Shown: piece after piece, positions 1 through 11,388 of the stretch
Layout: every line of letters begins with the position of its first letter
How positions within the stretch are numbered: position 1 is the stretch's first letter
From: Sorex araneus
Lineage: Eukaryota > Chordata > Mammalia > Eulipotyphla > Soricidae
Assembly (NCBI RefSeq): GCF_027595985.1
Contig: NC_073305.1
Coordinates: 80,359,974 to 80,423,973 of the forward strand
Direction of reading: 5' to 3'
DNA: 64,000 nt
The notes under the pieces: model-generated
What the model was told of the DNA's origin: nothing
What the model saw: the letters and a program-made list of their open reading frames with translations, nothing else
The model's database searches: none
Program-made: the position numbers and the translations under genes

Positions 1-458
1 AAGGAAATGATTCAATTTCCAACTTTAATCTCCCTGGATTTAATTACTAAAATACAGAAATTGTAATTGATTTTTTATCTATTCATTCTCATCAGTGGAA
101 AACTCAATATCAAATATTTCCTTGTCAATAGGGCTGTATTCTTGGGGGATAAATTCCAACAAAAATAGTGAGTCTGTGTTGAAACTCCAACAACAATAGT
201 GAGTTTTGTGTTGAAATATGGAATGTAATCAAGGTAAAGAGAAGAGTGAAATTTATCAGTTACCCAGGCGGGGGTGGTGGGTGGGAGTAGGAGGCATACT
301 GGGGTTTTTGGTGGTGGAATATGGGCACTGGTGAAGGGACGGGTGTTTGAACATTGTATAACTGAGACATAAGCCTGAGAACTTTGTAACTTTTCACATG
401 GTGATTCAATAAAATAAATAAAAATAAAATAAAATACTATCCTTCTTTAAAAAAAAAA
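1..458 (+). mobile_element. L1 LINE 3' end (3' UTR and poly(A)), cut by the window edge
   Basis: This is the 3' UTR of an L1 retrotransposon ending in an A-rich tail. It shares landmarks with the copies at 11560-12584, 61640-62087 and, inverted, 25748-26332. These are the CAACAATAGTGAGT motif, a G-rich tract (about 268-292), the GGAATATGGGCACTGGTGAA block, CTTTGTAACTTTTCACATGG and a final ATTCAATAAAATAAA carrying the polyadenylation signal. The CCAACAA-AATAGTGAGT unit occurs twice here (about 157-200). The upstream part lies outside the window. The link to L1 is made by the copy at 61231-62087, where the same 3' UTR follows an ORF2 C-terminus. Confidence 0.8.
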
Positions 459-3400
459 GTGTTCCAGTAGAGCATGCCTCTTCTGGTTTTGTGGTGGGGC
501 AGTTTCTGGTGGGAATCCTGTTTGTTTCTCAAAGACTTGAGGGACCCTAATACTACTTCACTGTGGTCCATTGGCTTTCCACACACCCTTTGGGGGAAGC
601 AGCTTTCTGAGGACCTGAGGTGCAGGCTGAGGAGAGCACTGGGGATGCCGAGGAAGTCTTCTCACTGAGAGCCAGCATTTGAAGCCTGGCTTTGAATTCC
701 AGTTCCCGTTGGAAGGCAAAACTGCCTTGTGGGGACAGTACACCCCATAACTCTTCACAGTTCTACTGCTCTAATTTGTACCTGGAACTTTCCCAACTCC
801 CAGCCTTAGAGACTAACCATATGAGAACACTTGGATCTCAGAGGACGAAGGAGGAACTGGACTGGGTTGTGGAGGAAAGGAATAAACAGAGAAGCTCAAG
901 GACTGAACTTGGACTTGAACCACATGAGTCTGAATTCAGGGCTTTTTCATATTCAGGCTGGCCAAAGCCAAGGCAGGACTCCCAGTCATCATCAAGAAGG
1001 GAGAAGAGATACAGCTGAGCAGAGAGCTGCCATGCCGGGGCATTTGCAGAAGGTATGGGGGTTGGTGACTGTGGGTGGCACAAGAGCCCGGCACCGATAT
1101 TTCCATTGCTTCCTGATGAGGCCAAGGGAACCGGGCCTTCCCAGGGCAATTCCAGCCCAGCTCATTTGTGCATGTTTTACAATGGTGTTGATAAAATCCC
1201 CATGGAGCCCTGGAGCATGTGTGAGGAGTTCCCACCAGAAATCTAAACAACGCCCTGGTGTTGCTGACAGCTTAATAATGTGACAAAGTTCAGCTCGTTC
1301 AATGACAGGGACAGGAATGCAGCTGGGCTGGTCTGACCTAGAGCTTTAAAAATACCCCTCTCCCCAACTCCGACCCCATCTTTGACAAATAACCTTTTCT
1401 TAGTCTCCTTGAAGGTACCAGACAGAACCAAGTGCCACGTAGGGGCCACATGCCACCGTTAAAATGTTAAATGGAGTGGCAGGGGCCACCAGAGTCACTT
1501 GGGGCTGACATTTATCTTTATTATTATTAATAACAATAATGCATAGATTGCTTTTTGGTGCATTCCAGAGTTTTTTGCTCTCCTAAATCACAAGGCTGTA
1601 CATCAGCAGGTCCGATAAATTACCCCATGAACCCAAATTCAATGCAGCTGTCAGGCCGGATCTGAGAGAAGCAGAGTTAGTTTAATTGAGCTGCAGCAGG
1701 GAACCGACGGGCGTTGCCCAGAAAATCAGAATAATAGCAGTGTTGCTGGTGACATTTCAAGAGCTAGACGTGAACTGCTAGCTTCAGCTTTAATTTTACA
1801 AGAGGGACTAGGGGGATGAGGGGGTGGAGGGGAGACGGGTGCAGGGAAAAATCCAGACTTCAACAAATATTTAAACTCTGAGCTTTTTTTTTCAGCCTCA
1901 AAGCCAGTACAGACAATGAGTTCCACATTTAGAATGTCAGTTGAAGGAATTCCGTTTTTCCTTCTTTCTCTAGCTTCTTCTCATTTCTTCTGTTTGCTCC
2001 CTCCTTTGCTCCATGCCCCTTCCCAACAAAATAAAAAAGAAAGCTCAAAGTAAGGAAACAACGGGATTTGAGTTGGAGCCAATTCAATGGGCCAAGAGGT
2101 TACATCTGGAGCCAACAAATCATGGAACCATGAAGGATATTACTGATTTAAAGTTATGTATGTTAAAGCCCAATTCTTAGCAGTATTCATAAGGTAAAGG
2201 TAACTAATGGAGGGGCTTAACTGACAGAAAATGGGTTGCTCTGCCGCCCTCTTCAAAACTCATAGTGGACTCAACTCAGCTGGACCTGGGCTCCCAGCCC
2301 CCAATGCACCCCATTAGCTGATGTAAGGGGATGCTACGGCCTGAGGCCAGGAGCATGAGCTAAGCTGGATCATGTACAAAGGAGACCTCAGCCACTGTTA
2401 TTGCTTTGGTCTGCACACTCCAACTGTGGAGAGTGTGTTTTCTTCTTCACATGTTTTGGGGTTACCCAAAAAGTCATTTCTTGTCTCCCCTAAATTTTTA
2501 AAACTGTGTAATTTCTGAGAAATTTGATCCATGTGTTTTAGATTCATTTGTACTTAATCATAAAAAATCTCTCTGGAAAGAGCTATTTTTCTCTCCTGAA
2601 AGACGGGTGCCCTTTTTAATAAGCCCTGTAAGTGCCCTTCCACCCCAGACTGCACTCTCCAAGTGCAGAAGGTTGTGTGGGGCCAAAGGAAAACCAACCT
2701 GACCACTGAGGGCATGGGTCTGGTTTGAAATGTCGGACTCGTGACTTTCGACTCTGCCGGCAATCGGGAAATGACTTCTGCAGCCCCAGTGTTTACATAG
2801 TCAGAAACAGATGCCTTTCTTAAAAAAAGAAAGTAAAATAAACAAACAAAAAAATAATCAGGAGAGAGAAACGAAAAGATGTGCAGCTTCACTCAGGAAC
2901 ATGACACTTCTTGCTGATCATTGCACTTCTTGCCAAGGTCGGGCCTAGTGGTGAGGTTCTGTGGCCTTAGCAGGTGAGTTGTTGACTTCAGGGTCACAGG
3001 TTCAGAATGACAATTGCTGCTTTTCTTTGTGGTTCTTTGGGAATGTGCTTCCATTCAGAGACTTTCAGATACCTAAGATCCACCCCACAACACAAGGCAG
3101 CCCCAGCACCTTTTTGGGTGATTCCCAAAGGCCAAGGCATGACTCTGTCCAAGAGATGCATTTCCAAGACATGCATTTCCTCACCCTCCATCTACAAGAA
3201 CCCAACCACGGCACTGCAGCCACAATGGCATTCTTTCTGTCCAAAACACACATGTCACTACCAATTCCAGATTAATTGATGCCATTTGTGTGCCCTGCCT
3301 GTTGGGTTTCAGCTGGAGCCTGCCCAATAGCAATGGCCACTACCTTCAACAACCTCAAGGCACACACGACTTTGGCCCACAGCAGAACATTTCTAGCTTT

Positions 3401-3519
3401 CCGTCATTATCCCTGTGGTTCCAAGTCTTTACTCCTGCCCGCCGCCTTCCTGCTCCATCCAGAGCTGAGATTCTGAGCAATTTAGAAGTGTGTTCCCAGT
3501 GGAATGAGAGGGTCTAGAG
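459..3519. other. Unique-looking intergenic DNA
   Basis: I recognise no gene, SINE, LINE or LTR in this 3-kb stretch. Open frames of up to 150 codons on both strands overlap one another, lack splice context and resemble no protein I know, so I treat them as chance. A purine/pyrimidine-biased patch lies at about 1795-1870. The block sits far downstream of the CLIC5 3' end, so conserved enhancers are possible, but the bases alone do not show any. Confidence 0.5.
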
Positions 3520-3687
3520 CAGTGTTTACCAACTGGGGACCATATGGCTCCCAAGACACTCCAAGGGGGCAACAGGTAAAAGCCAGAAAATGGGGAGACT
3601 TGTTGTATAAGTTTTGCGGGACCAAATGCTAAGACAGACAGAAAGGACAGAAGGGGACCATGGTGTGGAGAAGTTTGAGAAACACTG
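3520..3687. mobile_element. Short hAT-type DNA transposon remnant (MITE-like)
   Basis: The 168-bp block begins CAGTGTTTACCAAC and ends GTTTGAGAAACACTG. The reverse complement of the end is CAGTGTTTCTCAAAC, so the ends form imperfect terminal inverted repeats of the CAGTG...TTCTCAA type known from mammalian hAT-Charlie/MER5 elements. The left flank is GTCTAGAG, which fits the nTCTAGAn target preference of that group. The right flank AGTGAGAG is only a half-match, so the 8-bp duplication has decayed. There is no coding capacity, so it would be non-autonomous and ancient. Confidence 0.55.
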
Positions 3688-4477
3688 AGTGAGAGTACTG
3701 AGTTTCCCTCTGAGGAAATGTCTGCTGGATTACATTAGCCTTTAAGAAGCACATTTGCTTTTGTTTTAACACCCCTGGTAGTAGGATACATCTTACCATT
3801 GAGGATGCAAAGGGATTGTGGGGAGGTTATTAAAAACATTTTCCTCTTTAGCGGTGCATGTAACAATGGTGTGTTATGTATTCCAGTCCCCAAAGAGATG
3901 TGGGATCACTTTTCAAAATGCTACCTCATTCTTTCCCTAATCTTCAGTGAAAATATGTTGCCTACATGCCCCCACTCTGTGTCCAGTGGGGAGGAGATTA
4001 GGAAAAAAAAGAGTTTTGAAGTGGCCCCTCTCTTTTAGAAAATTACAATTTAGTCCTAGACATAAGTGCATACATGACCAACCATGCAAAGTGCTAAATT
4101 AGTGGTGTGACCAAAAAGTGGTGGAGAAGATCAAGATAGAGCCACAGAGTGGGGTGGAGATGCAGCAGGAAGACAAGCAGTCTTACTGCTGGCTTAACTC
4201 TATATTCACCGAACTAAATTCTCTCCTGTAGAATCAGGGGTGTATGGTAGATCCGTGCCCCATGGCATGTTCCAAGGGACCATTAGAGAGAAAGGGGCAT
4301 CACCACAGGCGTGGGGATGGAACACAGAGAGATGTCAACATATTTATTCCTCAGAGATTACCGACACAATAATGTATGTATGAGGGGGTTACAATAAAAG
4401 ACTTATTTTAACATTGCTTAACTCACTTTTCCAAATATACATGTTCCTGAGATTCTTCATTTTTTAAATTGATCCTA

Positions 4478-4562
4478 AAAATATATTTAAAACATATATT
4501 TAAAACATATATATATAGAATATATAACATATATTTAAAACATATATTTACAACATATATTG
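4478..4562. repeat. AT-rich short tandem repeat
   Basis: Degenerate copies of a unit close to CATATATTTAAAA (about 13-17 bp) fill this stretch, with a short ATATATAT run in the middle. It lies 25 bp from the SINE-B insertion at 4599 and looks like ordinary low-complexity DNA. Confidence 0.75.
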
Positions 4563-4598
4563 CAGAACAAAGCAAATTTTTAAAAAATATAATAGAAA

Positions 4599-4853
4599 CA
4601 GGCCAGAGCGATGGCACAGCAGGTAGGGAGTTTGCCTCGCACGTGGCCAACCGGGTTTGATTCCTCCATTTCTCTCAGAGAGCCCGGCAAGCTACTGAGA
4701 GTATCTCGTCCACACGGCAGAGCCTGGCAAACTACCCATGGCATATTTGATATGCTAAAAAGAGTAACAACAAGTCCCACAATGGAGACGTTACTGGTGC
4801 CCACTCAAGCAAATCGATGAGCAACAGGATGATAGTGATACAGTGATATAGTT
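4599..4853 (+). mobile_element. SINE-B (tRNA head plus RTE-like body), complete with TSD
   Basis: The full-length copy has a tRNA-like head with A-box (ATGGCACAGCAGGTAGG) and B-box-like (GGGTTTGATTCC) sequence. The SINE-B body follows (AGAGCCCGGCAAGCTACTG ... GATATGC), then the end block ATGGAGACGTTACTGGTGCCC and a short GATAGTGATACAGTGATA tail. A perfect 12-bp TSD, ATATAATAGAAA, flanks it at 4587-4598 and 4854-4865, so both ends are exact. Confidence 0.92.
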
Positions 4854-5236
4854 ATATAATAGAAATATCATGTATTTTTAAAAATCCCTCGCAAAAACGG
4901 TTTCTTAGCACGATCAGAAAAAGGTGGAATTAGAGAAACGCTTATGTCTTAACTAAATCCTGAATAAAATGATTTAAAAACCATGCTTAATGCTTTTTTG
5001 TATGCATGTATAAATGTTTAGGTGTAGCACTGCTTTCAGCTTTGCAAGCCTAAATACAGAAGGTACATAGATGTCCTATATAAAATGAGAGATTCTTAGT
5101 TTTTATTAAAATTAAAAACCTTGCTTACACCCACAGACTGAAGCTGGACCAGAGACAGGTGATTGAAAATCTCTGCTTGATTTCACTTTAGAGATTTTGT
5201 TGAACAAACTTGAGAACAAATTTAAAGTCAGTTCAG

Positions 5237-5413
5237 TGACTGGCACAATAGCTCAGCAAGTGAGGCGTTTGCCTTGCACACAGCCAACCTGGGTTCGATT
5301 CCCAGCATCCCATATGGTCCCCTGAGCACTGCCAGGGGTAATTCCTGAGTACAGAGCCAGGAGTATCCCCTGAGCATCGCCGGGTGTGACCCAAAAAGCA
5401 AAAAGAAAAAAAA
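5237..5413 (+). mobile_element. SINE-A (SOR-like), complete with TSD
   Basis: The tRNA head (B-box GGGTTCGATTCC) leads into the diagnostic CAGCATCCCATATGGTCCCC body, the AGTACAGAGCCAGGAG block and the GTGTGACCCAAAAAGC terminus with an A-rich tail. A perfect 15-bp TSD, TTAAAGTCAGTTCAG, lies at 5222-5236 and 5414-5428. The long perfect TSD and A-tail are what L1-driven retroposition leaves. Confidence 0.95.
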
Positions 5414-5564
5414 TTAAAGTCAGTTCAGAAATTCACGAGATGGTGTGCATGGACATAAATGAAGTGGTGTGACTTGTTCAAGGGCTTCATGCCTGGGCAT
5501 GAATGTATCATCATTGAGAGGAAAGCTTTGACTGACTAACCAATCAACAAATAGCTATGCTTGC

Positions 5565-5645
5565 AAAGGTTGCTTAGCAGTTGAGCACATGACTTGCTTG
5601 TGTGAGGCCCTGGGTTCAATTCCCAGTACTGCCCCCAAATAAAAC
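5565..5645 (+). mobile_element. Diverged tRNA-derived SINE head
   Basis: The stretch shows an A-box-like GGTTGCTTAGCAGTTGAG and a B-box GGGTTCAATTCC followed by CAGTACTG and an A-rich end. It resembles only the head of the local SINEs or a simple ID-type tRNA retroposon, and has no SINE-A or SINE-B body. Confidence 0.55.
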
Positions 5646-5650
5646 AATCA

Positions 5651-8277
5651 TTTATAGATGTGCCTCTTTTAGTGCACTTTCTTATTTATTGTGTCCACAG
5701 GTATTGCTTTTTTATTAAAAAAATAAAAGATTTATGGTAATCCTGCGTCGAACGAGTCTACTGGTGTCTTTCCCGGCAGCATATACTTACTTCATGCCTC
5801 CATTTCACATTCAATTAAGGTATGCTCCTCCTTGTTTTCAGATATAATACTATTGCACACTCAGACTGCGGTATAAAGTTAGCATAACTTTTCTATCATG
5901 AGAAACCAAGACTTTCTTGCTCGCTTTATTGTGATGGTCTGGAATGGAGCTTGCAATTTCTTCAATGTGTGCTTGAATTAAGTACCGACAGTGTACTTCA
6001 TATAAAATTAAAGTTTATGAAATATAGCATAATTTAATAATGATGGCATATTGTAGAATAAATATGCTATACTGTGGCAAGGGCTGAGAGTTATAAGTAA
6101 AACATTGGCCTTGACCTCAAGTGGCTCCTAGGCGTGGAGAATATTGTATGTTAAATAATCACAGCCAGCTGCGTAGTTACTTGGCTTGTCACTGAAGTAA
6201 AAGCAAATGCCCAAAGGAGGCTAAGCATGCCTGGAGGAAATCAGTGAAGACTGCTCGTAGGAAGACCTCCAAAACAGGATAGTAAAGGAGGGGAATGAAT
6301 ATCTGTATTTGCATGAAACGGACGCTGGCAGCCTTGTAGGCCCTAGCTTTTTAATCCGTGGGTCACATCCTCAAATAGAATTGCATAACAATGTGGAGAT
6401 TCCAAAATATTTGGCTACTATGAAAGGTTTTTGAATGTACAATGAGCAAAAAGTAATTTAGAATTAAATGCCTAATGAATCTGAGGCGTTTCTGGAAGCA
6501 CTTAGTGTTGCATTTCTCAGGTGAAAAGGGGCTGCAAGTGGAAACAGTGTAAGAAGCCTGAGAGATGTCTTAGAGAATAAATGGAGCATAAACATGAAAA
6601 AAAGATTTGGGAATGTGTGGGTAGCTTGGAGTGCATGGAGGGCAAGATACGTTGTGCTGAAGGGAGGAAACAGAAGATGATTCATTATATTGGGACCAGA
6701 CGGTAAAGAGTCTATCTCAGCAAGAACAAAAAGAATGCTATCTAGATCTATAATAAGCCTGAGGTCCATAATGAGAGGGTCTAGGACCACTTAGAGCTCT
6801 GGGATGTCTCCAAAGGCCTTTGCTCCTTCCATTCATTCTTGTTGACTGTTTCTCGGAATGTTAGCTTTTCATCTTTATGCTTAGTGCCTTTGCCTAACAA
6901 AGACATGGGCAATTATCATGTAAACATGAGGAACCATGCTTGTCCAGCGACAAGTGAAATAATCAGATAGATGTTTTTATAAGATGACTAACCTCTGTAG
7001 CAGTCATTGGTAGATGCAATGGTAGGTTTGGGAGAAAAAGATCCAAGACAGGGAACATTCTAGAAATAAAATCTTCTGCACAAGAACTACTGTGCACAAG
7101 AACTATTGTTGAGGCCAGATCCCTGGTAACATTTGGGAGAAGAAGGCTATAGAAAACATGGGTGGTGGTTTTTGTTTCTATCATGAAGACAATTCTCTCA
7201 AACACGCCCCAAATACTCACTCTCTTGTAAGACTTATGTCTGTGCCCACTTCAGCGCCAGGGAAGGAGAACAGCCATGAAACCACTTAGGAAGCCAGTAT
7301 AGCAGCTGTACTGTGCCTTAAATGAGAAATTAATCTTTTTATTTTGGGAAACACTGAGATGTGAAAGTTATTAATTACTGTAGTTGAACTACTTTTCTAA
7401 TACATGTGGGTCCCAGTGTTCGGTAACTAACACAAAAATTCATAGGAGAATGGGATTTATAGCTAAGCAATGCAAATACAATGTAGAGGATGGGGTACAT
7501 AAGGGATTATGGATCCCTCATTCCTTCATCTTTCCAGAAGTCCAAAATGTCATAAACTGTCAAAGAACATTTGAAAGGCTGGGTGTCTTATGAGATAAGA
7601 TTTTTTTAAATTCCAACTCTTTCACTGAGAGGTTAAAAAGAAAAGAAAAGAAAATTCAGTTGAGAAATCTGATTAAGATACTCTACTTGCTCTTCTGTTC
7701 ACTACTTAAAGCTAAGAATTCCCTTCCCCTAAATATGTTAGTTATGTTATGCTGAAAATGACAGGAAAACCCCATCCTCTTACTCCTGAAAAAGAAACAA
7801 CAAAATTAGGTTTGCTTCGAAAGACATGGGATAATCATCCCCTAAAATAAAAGCAAGCACGTAGAAGGTGCTTTCCCAATATAGGCAGAAAAGATGAAAA
7901 ATAAGGGAACCCAATTATCCAAACATCTTTTGGATCTAATTTGAGATGTTTGTTGACACAAATGTCATAGAAATCTAGGAGAGGCTGGTCTTCTTGTTCT
8001 AGAGCTTTGAAAAGTAAAAAGCACGTATTCCTTCTAATAGAACATCTTCAGGAAATTAGGGTCAAGAAGTACTACACTATGAGCTGATAGGCTGTAAGAG
8101 AGGTGAAGCTGGACTCCCTAGACTTATGTTATATTGCAAACCAAGGAGAAATGAATTTAAAAGTTCATTATGAATAAAAGAATTTTAGAAAAGAAATAAA
8201 TATGGTGCCATGTCAAAAAACTTCAAGTGTAGAAGAGAGCCTGAGAGGATTGCAAATCCCCTCAATCTTCTGAAAAT
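5651..8277. other. Unique-looking intergenic DNA
   Basis: This 2.6-kb AT-rich stretch has no gene or repeat that I recognise. The longest frames (85-108 codons, minus strand, around 6464-6790 and 6963-7220) have no recognisable motif and are taken as chance. Confidence 0.45.
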
Positions 8278-8395
8278 AAGAACCAGAGACCCTGGTCCAG
8301 GGGTTAAGGTGCTTGTCTTGTATCCCTCCACTCTTGACTCAACCGCAGCACTGCATATGGTCCTCCACCCAGCACTGTCAAGACTTTCTCTCTGT
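8278..8395 (+). mobile_element. Diverged SINE-A, 5' part
   Basis: A decayed tRNA head (CCAGGGGTTAAGGTGCTTGTC) is followed by CAGCACTGCATATGGTCC and CCAGCACTGTCAAGAC. The missing 3' part appears to resume at about 8705-8770, beyond a microsatellite and an antisense L1 3' end, so the SINE was probably split by later insertions. Confidence 0.5.
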
Positions 8396-8416
8396 GTGTG
8401 TCTCTGTCTCTCTGTC

Positions 8417-8473
<57 letters not shown>
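8417..8473. repeat. (TCTA)n microsatellite
   Basis: About fourteen uninterrupted TCTA/TATC units are preceded by a TCTC-rich run. The block lies between the two halves of a decayed SINE. Confidence 0.97.
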
Positions 8474-8504
8474 ATCTCTTTCAGGTGCAGATAACTTAAT
8501 TTTT

Positions 8505-8695
8505 TATTTTATTTATTATTATTTTTTCTTTTTTATCGAATCACTCTGAGATAGACCCTTATAAAGCTGTTCATGGTTAGATTTTAGTTATGCAGTGTTC
8601 CAACACCCATACCTCCATCAGTGTATATTTCCCAGCACTAGTGTCCCCAATTTCCCTCCCATTACATCTCACCCCACCTCCAGTTTATGGTGGAC
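8505..8695 (-). mobile_element. L1 3' end, second subfamily, antisense
   Basis: On the minus strand this reads as a LINE 3' terminus ending AGAGTGATTCGATAAAA, a decayed polyadenylation region. Upstream are GTGTTGGAACACTGCATAAC and CATGAACAGCTTTATAAGGG. A sister copy lies at 8915-9058. The layout (...TGTATAAC...GTAAC...GTGATTCAATAAAA) parallels the L1 3' ends at 1-458 and 61640-62087, so I assign it to L1 as a diverged subfamily. Confidence 0.6.
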
Positions 8696-8699
8696 AGAG

Positions 8700-8770
8700 A
8701 AACAGAGGTCACTTCTGAGCACAGAGCGTGGAATAACCTCTGAACACTGCTGGGAATGAACCAAAATGAG
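8700..8770 (+). mobile_element. Diverged SINE-A, 3' part
   Basis: TCACTTCTGAGCACAGAGC and ATAACCTCTGAACACTGCTG match the 3' half of SINE-A (TAATTCCTGAGTGCAGAGCC and TAACCCCTGAGCATCGCTG). It continues the SINE begun at 8278. Confidence 0.5.
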
Positions 8771-8914
8771 GGGGAAATATCTGAAAACTTAAAAAAAAAA
8801 AAAGCACGAGCTCTGGAAGATGCAGAACCCACTCAGAAGCACCCAACATGCTTCGAGAACTTTTTTTTGAATTGTTCTTATGCCTATCTTTTATTTATTT
8901 ATTTTTACACTAGA

Positions 8915-9058
8915 CTTTTTTTTTTAAATTGCATCACTGTGAGATAGACCCTTACAAAGCTGTTCATGATTAGGCTTTCGTCATACAGTGTTCCAATACC
9001 CAGCCCTCCAACAGAGTACATTTCCCAGCACCAGTGTGCCCAGTTTCTTGGGAACATT
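8915..9058 (-). mobile_element. L1 3' end, second subfamily, antisense
   Basis: This is a second copy of the 8505-8695 element with the same CACTGTGAGATAGACCCTTA / AAGCTGTTCATGATTAGGCT / CAGTGTTCCAATACCCA series read on the plus strand. A T-rich run at its left edge represents the poly(A) tail. Confidence 0.6.
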
Positions 9059-10164
9059 TTAAATAAACTTCCAGGAGAGGAATAGAGGGGAATATAAGTG
9101 AAGGTGCTCATGATAGGGGCCAAGTAGGGTCTAATCCCAAATGCACTGAGTTTCTGAACACTTCAAGACTCCTGTAAGGGATTTATTTAGGTTACAGTGG
9201 CAGAGGGAGCGTCAGCTTCATCTCTTTCTTGTCCAGGTGCAGCTTTTAGTCCTGTCACTGGCCAAGCCTTTGTCTCAACATCGGGTCAGTAACCAAAGAG
9301 CACCCACTGGGAAGACATTAGCCCTCCCAGTGGGTATGCCCTGAGGAGTCCCACTCTGAACAAATGTGTCCTGTCCTTGTCCTCTTAAGTCCCACCTGCA
9401 CAGACCCCTTTCATCAACCCAGCTTCAAGTGGCAATTTAAACCTTTTAAGGCCACCTGTCGAGCACCCACTCCGTAGATTTCCTTTTATCACAGGTTCAC
9501 GAGGAGTAAATGGATAGGGTAATTATGGGGCAGGAAAATGGGGCGTTTTGATTTGTGTTCTTTGAGGATTAGCCAAGTGCCCCACTGCCAAATCCGTGAT
9601 CACCTGAAAGGATATCTGAAGGAAGAACCTGACAAAGAAGTGCTCCAGGTGCTATTCAGGCCAAAGGCTTTTTGAAAACTAGTCCTTTCTGCCCATCATT
9701 TCTGCAGCGCTCACAGGCATTTGGGGTGGACAAAACTGGTAGCAGCATCCTCTCTCTAAGAGACAGTGGGAAGTAAAAGCAAATGAAGACATGTTTGCTT
9801 GCTTTTCAAATGCCTGGAGCCAGGGGCAAGGGAAGCCCTTTGGGTGTGGGATTATGCACAAATTAATGTCATGGAACTAAACCTTGGAGCTCCTGAGGAG
9901 TCCTAGGCATTGCCCATCTCCCATTTGGGGTACAAGTTCTGGAATGATAACAGTAAATAACCCAGTGGTGGTACTAACAGGCCACATTGTCTTGACCTCT
10001 AGACCGTGATGCTGTTTTCCTTTAGATGTAAAGCAGGCAGCTTTCCACATATACTGCAGAGGCCTGAGCAACATGCCACTGGGGCTGGGAATATGAGGAA
10101 ATATATCCAGGAGGGTATACACATAGGCACTTTGAGAAAAGAGCAAATACATGAGACATTCATT
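9059..10164. other. Unique-looking intergenic DNA
   Basis: No gene or known repeat is recognised. A perfect 11-bp inverted repeat (9302-9312 and 9325-9335, ACCCACTGGGA) encloses a 12-nt loop. It is isolated and not terminator-like in a mammalian context. Confidence 0.45.
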
Positions 10165-10560
10165 TCCCAGGGATGCCATAACAAAGCCCCATGGAATGGG
10201 TGGCTTAAAACAACAGAACTGTATTCTCCCACAGTTCAGAAGACCAGTGGTCTAAAATCACTGCTACGAGGTCAAGTTTTTCCCAAAGCCCCTTGGGGAG
10301 AATCCTGTCAGCTTTTCCAGCTTCTGGCAACTCCATGTTGTCCCAGGCGTGTGACAGACAGCAGCACATCTATCTCTGCCTCTGTGTCTTTATGTGGCAG
10401 GGCTCCACTGTGTCTGTTCAAATGTTTATCTTTTAAAAGGATGGCAGATGACTTTCTTTTATCCTGATGACATTAGTAGCACTGTAGCACTGTCATCCCA
10501 TTGCTCATTGATTTGCTCGAGTGAGCACCATCAGTATAGACCCTATTTCCAAATCATATT
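10165..10560 (+). mobile_element. Ancient mammalian interspersed repeat, interrupted by a SINE-B piece
   Basis: The run GGGATGCCATAACAAAGCCC, GGGTGGCTTAAAACAACAGA, TCCCACAGTTCAGAAG, TCTGCCTCTGTGTCTTTATG and finally CCCTATTTCCAAATCATATT follows, in order, a widespread old mammalian repeat. I know its consensus by sight (GGGTGGCTTAAA-CAACAGAA ... CTATTTCCAAATAAGGTC) but cannot safely name the family. A related copy is at 57230-57590. A SINE-B fragment (10483-10540) interrupts it. Confidence 0.55.
10483..10540 (-). mobile_element. SINE-B 3' fragment, antisense
   Basis: GCACTGTCATCCCATTGCTC, ATTGATTTGCTCGAGTGAGC and ACCA match the last 60 bp of SINE-B in reverse. Only the RTE-like 3' terminus is present, as expected for a strongly 5'-truncated copy. 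Confidence 0.75.
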
Positions 10561-10574
10561 TAATCCATAGAAAC

Positions 10575-10770
10575 AAGGAGGTATTTTTAAATTTCATTCT
10601 TATATAGTTGTTCACAATAATTTATTACTTCCAATATCCCAACATCAATCCCACCATCATTTATACCTTCCCAGTATCATAATTTCAAAATTTCCAACCA
10701 CCACCCAAGCCTGCCCCAACACCAGGTCCTAAGTAATTTGTTCTGTGTTGCTTGTTATGAATAATCTGCT
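10575..10770 (-). mobile_element. L1-like 3' end, third subfamily, antisense
   Basis: The series AGTTGTTCACAATAATTTAT, ATCCCAACATCAATCCCACC, CCAACCACCACCCAAGC and GTTGCTTGTTATGAATAAT is shared with the TSD-bounded copy at 19995-20240. Read on the minus strand it ends in an A-rich tail, so this is the 3' end of a LINE or LINE-dependent retroposon. Confidence 0.6.
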
Positions 10771-10984
10771 AAAATGATTAGGGGGTGCCTTAATAGCTCT
10801 TGGAGAATGCAGAGAAACCCACAATGCATAAGTATCTGAAAAGGTAGTTGCTAGTCATATGACTTATTCTATAGTCACATGACTAATTTTATGAGTATCT
10901 GGGATGCTGAGGATTTTGGGATCTATTGTCCAAGGATCATATGTCCAACTTCTTCTTGCAGCTCACCCTCAAAAAGAGGCAATG

Positions 10985-11107
10985 ACATTTTAATTTTGAA
11001 GCCATACCTGGCAGTGCTCAGAGGTTACTCATGGCTCTGCACTCGGAAATTACTCTTGGAGTGTTCTGGGATCCATATGGTGTGCCTGGGATCAAAACTA
11101 GGTTGGC
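10985..11107 (-). mobile_element. SINE-A, antisense, 3' portion (split by the 1.48-kb insertion)
   Basis: ACCTGGCAGTGCTCAGAGGT, GGCTCTGCACTCGGAAATTA and ATCCATATGG are the SINE-A body in reverse. The element stops at AAAACTAGGTTGGC (11094-11107) and resumes at 12599 with its tRNA head, so it was the target of the insertion at 11108-12584. Confidence 0.8.
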
Positions 11108-11110
11108 CAG

Positions 11111-11241
11111 CCATGTGGGGACGCTCCTTTGCGGCCCCGAGCGAGATCGACCCCGGAGGCAACTGAACCACTTTGGACACGAGCGGCGCCCCCAAAATGC
11201 CTCCAAACTGTGTGCTGGGAGCTTCTGGCCCAGGCGCTGCC
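11111..11241 (+). repeat. Direct repeat copy 1 (5' monomer block)
   Basis: This 131-bp GC-rich block runs from CCATGTGGGGACGCTCC to CAGGCGCTGCC. It recurs at 11389-11519 with only T/C and A/C differences near the start, at a period of 278 bp. It contains several CpGs. The intervening monomer sequence holds a GATGGGCGGGAC Sp1-like site (about 11337-11346). Confidence 0.95.
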
Positions 11242-11388
11242 GGCAGGGTATGCTCTTTTCTCTCTCAACTTTTTCTGTTTGAACGCAGCGAGGCTATAGC
11301 CGGTTTTTAGACTCTACAGGAAGCCCGGGAAAGCCGATGGGCGGGACTTCCGGACCCGCCCTGTGCCGGCCGACATTTAAGCAGAGAG

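Noticed and set aside
8417..8473. CRISPR-like or functional array
   Set aside because: It is a simple tetranucleotide microsatellite with no spacers, in a mammalian context.
9302..9335. Perfect 11-bp inverted repeat as a regulatory hairpin
   Set aside because: It is isolated in unique DNA with nothing else around it. Such a repeat is expected by chance a few times in 64 kb.
10006..10467. 153-codon open frame on the plus strand
   Set aside because: Half of it lies in the ancient repeat at 10165-10560. The amino-acid composition is random-looking.
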